Of a DNA stretch of 34,187 nt, positions 21,696-30,739 are shown in pieces (the stretch's first letter is position 1; each line of letters opens with the position of its first letter). A program made the position numbers and the translations under genes. The DNA comes from Branchiostoma floridae. Taxonomy: Eukaryota > Chordata > Leptocardii > Amphioxiformes > Branchiostomatidae. The DNA lies in the NCBI RefSeq assembly GCF_000003815.2, contig NC_049989.1, positions 175,859 to 210,045 on the forward strand. Direction: 5' to 3'. Under the pieces are notes generated by a model. That model did no database searches and had not been told where the DNA came from. It was given only the letters and a program-made list of their open reading frames with translations.

Positions 21696-23279
21696 TCACG
21701 AGTGTCGCGCATTGTCACGTGTACTCACAAATCCCAGAAGGACTACTGGAGCCGGTTGTTGTATTTGTTGTCGGCCAAATTTCGCGAAACAGTTCAAACA
21801 TCCACGGTAAGGACAAGTGAGTTGTTGCCAGATCGCGTTTCTCTGATCAGCCATACGGATTATGTTGGCCAAAGGGTTCAGCGTCATCAGGAAAAGTACC
21901 CAGCTCGCGAAAGTTGTAGTTGAGCACAGCTCCCTGTTCAAGAAGCAGAGTCGACCAAGCGGGATAGCCGCAAAAGCCAGCAGCCAGAGAATGAATGCTA
22001 ACATCACAAGGACCATTACGGTTTTAGCTTTTCTTGCGCTGGAGTCAAATCTTCTTTGGGTTTCGTCTTGAGCATCACGACCTTCCCTCTCTTCAGTCCT
22101 TCCAATATTCCCTCTAGGTTGAGCCCATTGGGTCCTACCTCCTCGGAACTGTCGCAGTCTCGTCTTTTGACGTCGTTTGATGCACACAAAAACGCTGATG
22201 TTTGTGAACATTAGGATAAAACTGAGAAACAGAAATATGGAAGCTATCAAAATGACATAGCTCAAGGGGACTATGCTAAGGCAGTATACTGTGGTGAAGG
22301 AGCGATTATACAAACAATTCCAACCCATAGAAGCTGAAAAAACGATCAAGGACATTGTGATCCATGAACATACAATTGCTACACATGCATTGCGCTTGGA
22401 CTTTGAAGCGTTGGTGTGGAAAATAATAGGGTGCCTCACAGCTATATAACAATCTACTGATAGCAAAGTCAGAGCTGATGCCGACATTATCTGGGTAAAC
22501 AACACACAGACAAAAACGTGTGATGCAGCAACTACCCCGTAGTGACTCGACTGACCAAAAGCCACAGAAATAAGTAGCACGCCTGGCAAAAGGTCTGACA
22601 TGGCGAGATTTGCGATGTACATATACATGGTCTTGTGGAGCTTTCGAGTTCCGATGATTCCCATAAGGACGACAAGATTGGCTAAGATGATGAATACTCC
22701 GACGACTCCATACATGTTCGGAGACCACCATTTACTTGATGACAAATATGTGTTATATGAGGAGCAAGTCTCACTGGCCTCACTGTAGGACGCGTTCGTC
22801 CATCGGAGGTACCAGAAGTAACAGTGAATCATACTGTCAAACGAAGGTGCTTTGGGAAACTGTAGAAGGTCCGAGGTGTTGTTGACCACGTCGGGAAACT
22901 GTAAAATATCCGACCTGTTGTTGAAGATGTTGGGAAACTGTACTGGGTCCGAGCTGTTGTTGAACACGTCAGGAAACTGTAGAGGGTCCGAGCTGTTGTT
23001 GAACATGTCGAGAAACTGTAGAGGGTCCGAGCTGTTATTGGAAACGCCAGGAAACTGTAGAAGGTCCGAGCTGTTGTTCAACACGTCAGGAAACTGTAGA
23101 GGGTCCGAGCTGTTGTTGAACACGTCAGAAAACTGTACAGGGTCCGAGCTGTTGTTGAACACGTCGGGAAACTGTAGAGGGTCCGAGCTGTTGTTGAACA
23201 CGTCAGGAAACTGCAGAGGGTCCGAGCTGTTGTTGAACACGTCAGGAAACTGTAAAATGTCCGAGCTGTTGTTCAACAT
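21696..23279 (-). CDS. Rhodopsin-class GPCR, S1P/LPA-receptor-like, with repetitive N-glycosylated N-terminus
   Basis: Single uninterrupted 527-codon frame, ATG 23279, TGA 21698-21696. Residues 1-143 are eleven 13-residue repeats (NNSSDPLQFPDVF), with no signal peptide. Seven hydrophobic segments follow (about 190-210, 218-242, 250-275, 297-316, 336-365, 420-441, 455-475). Class A landmarks present: Asn201 (1.50), NLAMSD with Asp229 (2.50), and an ECL2 cysteine pair in GWNC322...C333 with no TM3-top cysteine, as in the S1P, LPA and related lipid receptors. Altered landmarks: DRY is DCY (276-278), CWxP is LWLL (431-434) and NPxxY is NPLAN (468-472). The third intracellular loop is long, Arg/Gln/Glu-rich and basic. 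A lipid or lipid-like ligand is a family-level guess; loss of Arg3.50 and Tyr7.53 makes classical G-protein coupling doubtful. No frameshifts or stops are seen, so it is not an obvious pseudogene. Confidence 0.85.
   Translation of the reverse strand: MLNNSSDILQFPDVFNNSSDPLQFPDVFNNSSDPLQFPDVFNNSSDPVQFSDVFNNSSDPLQFPDVLNNSSDLLQFPGVSNNSSDPLQFLDMFNNSSDPLQFPDVFNNSSDPVQFPNIFNNRSDILQFPDVVNNTSDLLQFPKAPSFDSMIHCYFWYLRWTNASYSEASETCSSYNTYLSSSKWWSPNMYGVVGVFIILANLVVLMGIIGTRKLHKTMYMYIANLAMSDLLPGVLLISVAFGQSSHYGVVAASHVFVCVLFTQIMSASALTLLSVDCYIAVRHPIIFHTNASKSKRNACVAIVCSWITMSLIVFSASMGWNCLYNRSFTTVYCLSIVPLSYVILIASIFLFLSFILMFTNISVFVCIKRRQKTRLRQFRGGRTQWAQPRGNIGRTEEREGRDAQDETQRRFDSSARKAKTVMVLVMLAFILWLLAFAAIPLGRLCFLNRELCSTTTFASWVLFLMTLNPLANIIRMADQRNAIWQQLTCPYRGCLNCFAKFGRQQIQQPAPVVLLGFVSTRDNARHS
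22851..23279 (-). repeat. Eleven 39-bp repeats encoding the GPCR N-terminus
   Basis: A 39-bp unit is repeated 11 times in frame with no indels. On the plus strand each copy reads roughly AACTGTAGAGGGTCCGAGCT followed by GTTGTTGAACACGTCGGGA. Units 2-9 are very similar while the two units nearest TM1 are more diverged, which suggests expansion from the start-proximal side. Nearly every unit has overlapping Asn-Asn-Ser-Ser sequons, about 21 potential N-glycosylation sites in total. Confidence 0.95.
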
Positions 23280-23401
23280 ATTCAGCTGATCAGTTCTTGG
23301 TGATGCAAAGTGATGACTGGCTGAGGTCTGTGTTGATAGAAACTGTCTGAAGCCCCCAATGTAACAGACAGAGCAACGTTAAACAAGGCTGAACGCTGCA
23401 A

Positions 23402-23410
23402 ATTTATAGC
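23402..23410 (-). promoter_or_regulatory. Possible TATA box of the GPCR gene
   Basis: On the minus strand GCTATAAAT lies about 125 bp upstream of the GPCR ATG, at a reasonable distance for a short 5' UTR. Support is motif and spacing only. Confidence 0.35.
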
Positions 23411-26060
23411 GACCGTAACCCCAGGAGCAGCTGTCTTTGAAATACCCGGCGCTTACAGCATTAAAACCTATTGTTCGATTTAAGTCTATAATACTACATG
23501 ACCGGCAACTGACTAAGGAATTCTCACGATATTACGTGTAATTCTAATGTACTTCAAAGTAGATAATGCTATCTGATCTACAGCTGTCTTGACTTCTGGC
23601 CTAACAGCGATGTCTATCTTTTCAATTTTGAACATTCTGGACGCTCTGTTATTTCCGACCGAACTGTTCTCTAAGACTCCCTGTAATCTAGATCAGTGTT
23701 GGCAGTCAATAACTATGTTTGCACAATGTAGAAGCTCTGATGTAAGTAGTTCGAATTGGGTTTAAAATAGTTAACTCTCTCGCCAACTGTTTTCCTCCTG
23801 TCTACAACTTAGCAGCCTCCAAAAGACATGTCCACCGCTATCTTCGTGTACAATTATTTCCAACTTCTTATTTCATTGCCTTAAAGTGGTGTTATGACCT
23901 TGTTTTGAAAATCTCGTTTAAATAACACAATGATTGTAAAGCTGTGCAATTCACCCCCCCCCCCCCCCCCACCTTCCGACTGCAAGGCTGCTTTTATTCT
24001 GTGACATATTTCTGTATTCTTTGTGGAATAAATAAACCAGTCTACTTATTACCACTTTATTCTCCCGTACTTTTCAACCCAAGAGTTTGAAAGTTGCATG
24101 CTAAGAACGGCATATGGTAAGTTTGAATGACGGCAATGCTACAATTTAAGAAGATGTCCCATATGCTTTAAACACGAAAGTCGTAGATAACATTATGAAA
24201 GCTGCAGCTGCCTTTGAGATCTCCAACTAGTTTTATTCTCTTCCTATGAGTAGATTAACAAACAACGGCAGCTGGCAAATCGGATCAGTCATAATGTACA
24301 ATATACTTAAACATGTACTCCTTACGTACTTAAAAGACAAGTGGGAGAGACTTGAGAGACTTAAAATTTATTAGAAAATCCATTACTTGACGTGCCCTAA
24401 AGTACGCCACAAATCTTCTTGGACTGGCAGATGGGGCATGCTGAATTGCAGCTGTCATTGAACATTTGTCTGTCACGACATAAGACTCATGATCAGTCTC
24501 TAACATCATGTTAGTTGAGCCGGACAGAGAGGCGACAGACTGGATTAATGGCTTTGCGTTCTATTCTCTAAAGAGGAAATGTTACGTGTTTTTTCATTGA
24601 AGAATACATGGAATAATACAATAACTTATAGATGTAACGTGTTTCGCAGGCGCTTAGGCAGGGAAAGCAGATCGTGCTACTTTAACTATAATGGGCTGAA
24701 GCCATGGTCACGATTTCTGGTTGTCACGATTGTTCGACCCTGACTTGTTTGGAGTCAACGTACCGAGAAGAATCATCCACCAGTGCCCTGGAGATTTTCT
24801 TGCAGCCAAGCTCTTTTTTCTTGGGGGGGGGGGGGGGTGTCAATCGCAGACTGTAAAAAATAGAGGCAACGCTCACATGCATTCACATGTGTCAGAGCAC
24901 ATACTTCACATGTGAGATGGCAGCTCCTGCACCTGTGGGCCTATGAGTGCCAGTAGACTAGACAGGAAGGTGAAAAACGATTTGCACACACCCTCCTCCA
25001 CCTTGAAAAGTCATCTGCAAGCCAGCCAAAGTTGTCGACTAACTCGCGTCGGCAAGTGATTTTGTTTATTGTGTCTCGAGACAAAAGGATGGCAACATGC
25101 AATAGAGTAGACCTGATATTCATGAAGACTTTTTGAAAGATCCCTATATTAATCAAAATCACTTAAAACTTGGACAATGTTAGAAACTTTTAATACATTT
25201 ATTTCCTTCTTTTTTGGCAAATGAAAAAAAAAAGTGGAATTTGCCCCATAACAAAATAACAGACGAGTACAATTCGATTACGTCTACGGAGATTGTTTAA
25301 CACAGAAATATTTTCAACAGATTTCCTTCATGCTTTTCATTGACAAATAAAACAGTGGGATTTTTGTATTGAGTTTGGGATTTAAGTCATGTTAACTTTA
25401 TCTACTATCCAAAATTGCGCATTTGTCTTGAAACATTCTAATCACTGCTTTGCCCAGAACTCTAACTATGTTTTTTTCCCTTATCCCGCTTTACCATTAG
25501 ACGGAAACCTAGCGTTACGTACTGCTGGCCCAAATATCGGAAAACATGAAGTAGCACACATGTACAGACATACAAAAAACACACAAAACACATGCACACC
25601 AAAAACTATACCTCTACATGTATATCATGGAGATAAAAAAACACATTGAACAACTTACAGCCTGTCGGCATGGCCTCGCCACTTAACATAAATGATACAG
25701 CAAGAAGACAACGCAGTTTCATTACATTTACTGACTCTCACATGAAAAGATTTACAATCATGTCCAACCATAACACAAAACTGTAATGTTTACACACAGC
25801 AGACAGAATACCAAACAATTCTGACTAGTACTGTACTTGGCACATACATACGTTTTCATGTGATGACTATGTCCATTGACATGCGGCTTCAACATTAGCT
25901 ATGGGTCAGTTCCATAAAAATTACCCTATCCCAAGGAAAAGAAGGTAAAAATAGCACCAGACATTGTACAAAAAACGTTTGTGCAAGTTAGTTATTCTGG
26001 AACTTGAATACTAGTATTAGAAGTTAAATCAATTTTTACTACTTGATATTTCAATATGTA
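23411..26060. other. Gene-free stretch with homopolymer tracts
   Basis: No splice-consistent coding sequence was recognised. Notable only are a C-tract at 23954-23970, a G-tract at 24825-24837, and a segment near 25600-25640 with CCTCTACATGTATATCATGG that may be a decayed end of the ACCTCCATG TIR family. Confidence 0.45.
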
Positions 26061-26191
26061 TTCAGACGTTTCAGACAGCATCCACTGTCTTTTATCAGTG
26101 AAATGAAAAATGATTTGCATCTTTTTTCCAAAAGACTTTTTTTTTTCATTTCGTTGATGAAAGATAGTGGATGCTGTCTGATACGTCTGAA
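26061..26191. repeat. Foldback element, ~50-bp arms
   Basis: The left arm 26061-26110 starts TTCAGACGTTTCAGACAGCA and contains TCCACTGTCTTTTATCA. It pairs with the right arm 26141-26191 (TGATGAAAGATAGTGGATGC...CAGACGTATCAG on the complementary reading) around a ~30-bp spacer. This is a MITE-like foldback without coding capacity. Confidence 0.75.
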
Positions 26192-26723
26192 TAAATATTG
26201 TAGTATCCAGCAGTTATGATTGATTACACTTCTATGACATTGTATAAAGTAAAAATATCATGTCTTTTGGATTGATATATGTCTATTTTCATTTCTGAAT
26301 CCTAAGTTTCTCTTCTACACGTCTGTAAGGATGGGAACTGGTGTGAGTGAATTTTGAGTTCAAAAACGAAAAGCGAATGTGACCTATAGGAATACGCAAT
26401 AATTCATGTGCGGTTTCAACCTCCTACAGTAACGGAAAGTGGGTGGGGGGAAATATTTGTCAAGAAGCCCTCGCGCCTTCCTGTAAAACAAATTGCACAG
26501 CAGTATCTAACATTGGCACAAATATGAAACGCTGAGATGGCAAAACTACAGATAGAAATTGCCGAGGGGTGCAAGTGCAAATAATTATCCCTATATTCGA
26601 ATGTAAGTTTATCTGTGATGGTAATCTACATTATGATACAATCTTACACTTTAAATCCGTGTACAAAATTAAGCGCTTACCAACTAGCTTTCGATCAGTC
26701 CTCTGATCATTTTGAAATAACGC

Positions 26724-26854
26724 AAAGCCTATGTCACATGTCCAGAGCGGAAATGTGACGTCAACAATGGGTCAAAAGTGCTTGTAAGTCGGTATCAGCC
26801 CCGTCTTCCATTACTGACGTCACACTTCCGGTCTGGATATGTGACATAGGCTTT
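26724..26854. repeat. Foldback element with CRE-like TGACGTCA in each arm
   Basis: Arms 26724-26763 (AAAGCCTATGTCACATGTCC to GTGACGTCA) and 26815-26854 (TGACGTCACACTTCCGGTCT to ATAGGCTTT) are inverted copies with few mismatches, separated by 51 bp. The arms also carry a CTTCCGG-type ETS-like motif. It lies immediately left of the 58-bp tandem array. Confidence 0.75.
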
Positions 26855-26965
26855 TGGGTCATTTTAACTGATATCAACGGACAGGTGGTCTTTTTTAAGA
26901 AGCTGTTACTAATACGGATTTTATTGTATACTAATGCCAGGCAATGGCCAGGTAGCACTTTCTTA

Positions 26966-28516
26966 AACTAGGGGCACAACCCGCCGTACGTGCAATTTGT
27001 CCGTACGTTTTTTGGGGAGGCCACGTCCGCCACGTATTTCTGAAAACGTGGGGAACGACTGGCAAGAGCAGGGCGAGAGGGAGTACGTGGTCTGCATTCC
27101 ACGCTAGGCTGCGAGCGGCTGCGTTCATCGTTCGTTGCGCAAGCAGTAGGTGACTTGCACATGCTTACAACGTACGGTCTCTGTGCGTTTGCCACGTTAA
27201 CGTATGCAGGCCCTACTTTCGTCAACGCACGTCACTCGCACGGTTGCGGAAGGTGTAAGTACGTGGTCTGCACACCACGCCTACTTACACGTGCTAATAA
27301 CGTACAGTATCCTTACTCACTCGCATGGTGTAAGTGCGTGCAAGTGCGATGAACGTAAGTTTTTCGGGGATGTGTATATAGGAGCTGCCTAGCTGCTGCC
27401 TCAAGCAAGATGCCACCCATTCCACCGCAGATACTCCGGGTTCGTGCGCCGTCTGTACAGCAATTGACTGTAAGATAACACTCACAATTAGATCGGATCT
27501 AGGTGAAATGAAAAACAGATAAGCACAAGTAAACTGGACAAAAATTGCTGAAGTTTCAAAAGCCATAGTGCCAGATATCATTTCATAACGGGCAAAATGT
27601 GTACATGGTTGTGCTGGAGAAATCCTGTAGATGTGAAAAAGTATAAACATTTTGCACGTCGAAGGGATTTTTGTTGCGCCACAGGCACTTATGCAAAGGG
27701 ATGAGGCCGTGACCCGGCGTGAGCCGTATGCTAGAGAATAACATATATATATGTTATATATATGTGATCTGTGCTGTACATATTAGAAAACCCCGGAAGT
27801 AGAACCGAATGTTCGATGCTTGGCCCTTCGATTGACGGAGCCAGTGCGTTGTGCGCTTATTGGCTTTACGTTCGATACGGGTGTTCCGGACCGGGTGATA
27901 GCTTCCGTATCACACAGGTTCAAAAGTTGTATCACACAGGCTTCCTTCGAATAAATCGAACCATTTTGAGCGGGCCGAGTGTGGCACGTTTGGCAATTTG
28001 AATACCTGATTCGGACGTTGGAACATTGCTGTTGTAACCCCTTTTTGTTCGAGGGCACCAAATTTGTTCAACTTCTGGCGCATTTCGCATCAAAACATGG
28101 GTTTTCTCAGGTGGGTATGACATAAATAAAATACAACACGGTGTATTCCGCGTCACCCTTGGTCCCAGCCCTCCCGCGGGTCGGATGACCCTCTGGCCTT
28201 CGGGCGATCCTTCCCGCGGTTGGGTTTGTACCTCGGGTGATACGGAATACACCGTGTTGTATTCTATATGTACATGCCTAGGGCAGGCGCGTCGCTCGCA
28301 CTGGCATGTACGGGGGGCGAATCCGCAGCCCGATAGCAGAGAAATTTCTGCATGCACGTAAAGTTCTGCGGCGTGTCTGCGTGCTCCTAAATCCGTCGAA
28401 TTCCCTACGAGTTCGTACGGAGACGGTACTTACCACTTACGGATACCAAAAGATTGCCCACGTTTTGGCACGTAGACAGCACGTATTTGCACGTACGGCG
28501 GGTTGTGCCCCTAGTT
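26966..28516. mobile_element. PIF/Harbinger-like non-autonomous element 1
   Basis: The ends AACTAGGGGCACAACCCGCC (26966-) and the exact complement ending at 28516 form inverted repeats of about 30 bp. They are flanked by TTA on both sides (26963-26965, 28517-28519), matching the TWA target preference of PIF/Harbinger transposons. Length is 1,551 bp. The left third is rich in ACGTAC/CGTACG and GTACGTGGTCTGC repeats. A TGTATATAGG TATA-like motif near 27370 precedes a very short ATG frame at 27410 (MPPIPPQILRVRAP) with a GTAAG donor-like site, perhaps the remnant of a transposon gene. A smaller MITE (28130-28263) is nested inside. No transposase domain is seen. Confidence 0.8.
28130..28263. mobile_element. 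134-bp MITE nested in Harbinger-like element 1
   Basis: AATACAACACGGTGTATTCC at the left end and its complement at the right end (28244-28263) are perfect inverted repeats, continuing imperfectly into GCGTCACCC/GGGTGAT. The interior has GC-rich CCCGCGGGT/CCCGCGGTTGGG. No target duplication could be fixed. Confidence 0.75.
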
Positions 28517-28532
28517 TTATAGCTGTCACTAA

Positions 28533-30013
28533 GGCCCAATTTACACTTATTTCTTGAATCTGTAGTACTGCACATCGTAGTCTACTACTGTAGTAGACTA
28601 CAGATTCGCGTCCGGTTTACACTCACTGACAGGGAGCGTAGCGGGACACCTGCTGTTCCATGATTATGAAGAAACTGTAGTGACCGAATGTGACCTTTGA
28701 CACTTGGCGGGTGCAGGAGTCTTATATTTGTGAAAAAGTATTTTTTTCTAATATACAAGGTACCCTGAAAAATAGGCCATGACAATAGGAAATAGTACAA
28801 TGACCGCAGATGACCCAAATAGAACATGTGTTCGTTTCGAATTACGCCAGATCAAACAGGATCAATTATTTTTGGTCTTCTTCATTCTTTCTGTTGTGTC
28901 AAAAGTGCCAATTTTGACCACCGGACTGATCAAAATGACGGGAGAGGCGAAAGCCATCACATTCATGATGCAGCAGGTGTTTATTCTGTTATTCATGACC
29001 CAGGTTTTCAACCAGACGCGCCAAGAACGTATGCAGCGCAGGGGGCGACTGAGGCGGTTGACGTCTGTCAGCTGTAGTCTACTACAGTTTCTGTTTACAC
29101 CCGGTTCGAATTCTCATAGAACGTCCACTGAACTGTAGTACTACAGCCTCGGAGGGTGTAGTAGACTACACTTTGGCCCGATTTACACTTGTTTCTTGAA
29201 TCTGTAGTACTACACATCGTAGTCTACTACTGTAGTAGACTACAGATTCGCGTCCGGTTTACACTCACTGACAGAGAGCATAGCGGGACACCTGCTGTTC
29301 TTTGATTACGGAGAAACTGTAGTGACTGAATGTGACCTTTGACACTTGGCGGGCGCGGGAATCTTATATTTGTGAAAAAAAGTTTTTTTTCTAATACAAG
29401 GCACTCTGAAAAATAGGCCATGACAATAGAAAATAGTACATTGACCGCAGATGACCCAAATAAAACACGCGTACGTTTCGAATTACACCAGATCGAACAG
29501 CATCAATTTTTGCCTTGCCGCCAGGCAAGGCTTTACGCCAGCTTTCTTCCATGGACCACCGGACGGATCAAAATGACGGGAGAGGCGGAGGTCATTATGT
29601 TCATGTTGCAGTGTTACCCAGGGTTTTCAACCAGACACACCAAGAACGTATGCAGCGCAGGAGGCGACTGACGCGGTTGGCGTCAGTCAGCTGTAGTCTA
29701 CTACAGTTTCTGTTTACACCCTGTTCGAATTCTCATAGAACGTCCGCTGAACTGTAGTACTACAGCCTCGGAGGGTGTAGTAGACTACAGTAGTAGACTA
29801 CACTTCATTTCTGTTTACACCCAGAAAAAATCTGTAGGCTACTACAGTAGTAGACTACGATCTGTAGTACTACAGATAAAACTACAAGTGTAAATCGTGC
29901 CTACACTAGTAGACTACACTTCATTTCTGTTTACACCCAGAAAAAAATCTGTAGTAGTACAGTAGTAGACTACGGTGTGTAGTACTACAGTTAACTACAA
30001 GTGCAAATTGGCC
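28533..30013. mobile_element. PIF/Harbinger-like non-autonomous element 2, internally duplicated
   Basis: The ends GGCCCAATTTACACTT (28533-) and the complement of AAGTGCAAATTGGCC (ending 30013) are inverted, and TAA flanks both sides (28530-28532, 30014-30016), a TWA target duplication. The body is two ~640-bp direct copies (28533-29174 and 29175-~29815), each with the palindrome GTAGTCTACTAC-TGTAGTAGACTAC near its start and TGTAGTACTACAG-type motifs near its end. A tail of further CTACAGTAGTAGACTAC and TTTACACCCAGAAAA repeats follows. Frames inside the two copies are parallel but short and not recognisable as transposase. Confidence 0.75.
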
Positions 30014-30240
30014 TAAGACAAGTTTGACTGTATATCAATGGCTCGGTGGTCCTTACGTGTAAAGATGGTCACTAGTACAGATTTGGGTTTGCATTAATGG
30101 CCAAGTTCTCATTTTGTAAAGGTGATCACTTGTACAGGTTTCACTGTATATTAATAGCAAGGTGTCCATTTTTTTAGAAGTTATCACTAGTACAGGTTTG
30201 ACTGCAACGTTATATCAATAGCCAGGTTGCGCCTGTGTAA

Positions 30241-30621
30241 TATGTATTGTAAATTGAAGTGGGTAAAGGTTTTCGATGTTATATCATTTATTATTCCTTC
30301 CTTTAAAATAAGTAGCTTTCGTTTATTCGTTTATTTAAAAGATCTCCATTAGTGAATACATTGTACAATTCAGACAATGCATCACCAGTGTTCCTGGAGT
30401 CGCAAGACAAACACGTTACATAATACAACATTAACACAGTACATTGACACTATTTACACCTTAACTCACAACCTAACCTACAACCTAAATATACACTTAT
30501 ACCTAAGGAAATGCTACCACAAAACCTTATTCTAAAATAAAAGTAAAAGTAATGTAGTTGAGAGATCAAGTAGCTGAGAGGTCAGAGGTCAGTATCAAAT
30601 ATTCTATACATTAATACGAGC
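30241..30621 (-). other. Possible LINE 3' UTR; otherwise nothing recognised
   Basis: Read on the minus strand, 30530-30316 contains CTTGCGACTCCAGGAACACT and ends in AATAAACGAATAAACG, which looks like the 3' UTR and short tandem tail of a LINE. No coding remnant confirms it. No other gene is visible here. Confidence 0.3.
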
Positions 30622-30627
30622 GATCGC

Positions 30628-30660
30628 GCTGACGTCACGGTTACGTCACGTGACGTCATG
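30628..30660 (+). promoter_or_regulatory. Paired CRE/ATF-like sites upstream of the THAP gene
   Basis: Two TGACGTCA palindromes (30632-30639 and 30651-30658) flank a TTACGTCACGTG core within about 110 bp upstream of the THAP ATG, in a CpG-rich segment with no TATA box. An inverted repeat (CTGGTCGGCGAGGAGGG ... CCCTCCTCGCCCACCAG, 30675-30717) follows in the probable 5' UTR. Confidence 0.5.
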
Positions 30661-30739
30661 GTAGGCAAAAAGCTGCTGGTCGGCGAGGAGGGCGGGCTGA
30701 ACCCTCCTCGCCCACCAGTTGCGCGCGGGAAACGCAAAC

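Larger units (their letters stand above)
26856..30240 (+). repeat. ~58-bp tandem array split by two transposons
   Basis: At 30017-30240 units of about 58 bp are visible, each with TCACT(A/T)GTACAGGTTTGACTG, TATATCAATGGC and CAGGTGTCC-like parts (TCACT at 30069, 30126 and 30184). The same motifs occur left of the transposons at 26856-26965 (GATATCAACGGACAGGTGG, TTACTAATACGG). The 16 bp between the two elements (28517-28532) completes a unit when both elements and one target copy each are removed, giving a spacing of about 59 bp. The array is therefore older than both insertions. Confidence 0.7.

Noticed and set aside
22852-23289. Plus-strand 145-codon repetitive frame (MGNCRRSEVLL...)
   Set aside because: It is the exact antisense of the GPCR 39-bp repeat; a repeat with a length divisible by 3 stays open in several frames. 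The minus strand continues into seven membrane segments, this frame into nothing.
27155-28557. Numerous 60-140 codon frames on both strands
   Set aside because: All lie within the GC-richer Harbinger-like element, lack domain similarity, and overlap each other; GC content explains the open frames.
28585-29757. Paired frames in the two halves of the internally duplicated element
   Set aside because: They resemble each other only because the DNA is duplicated; no transposase motif, and each is short and disrupted differently.
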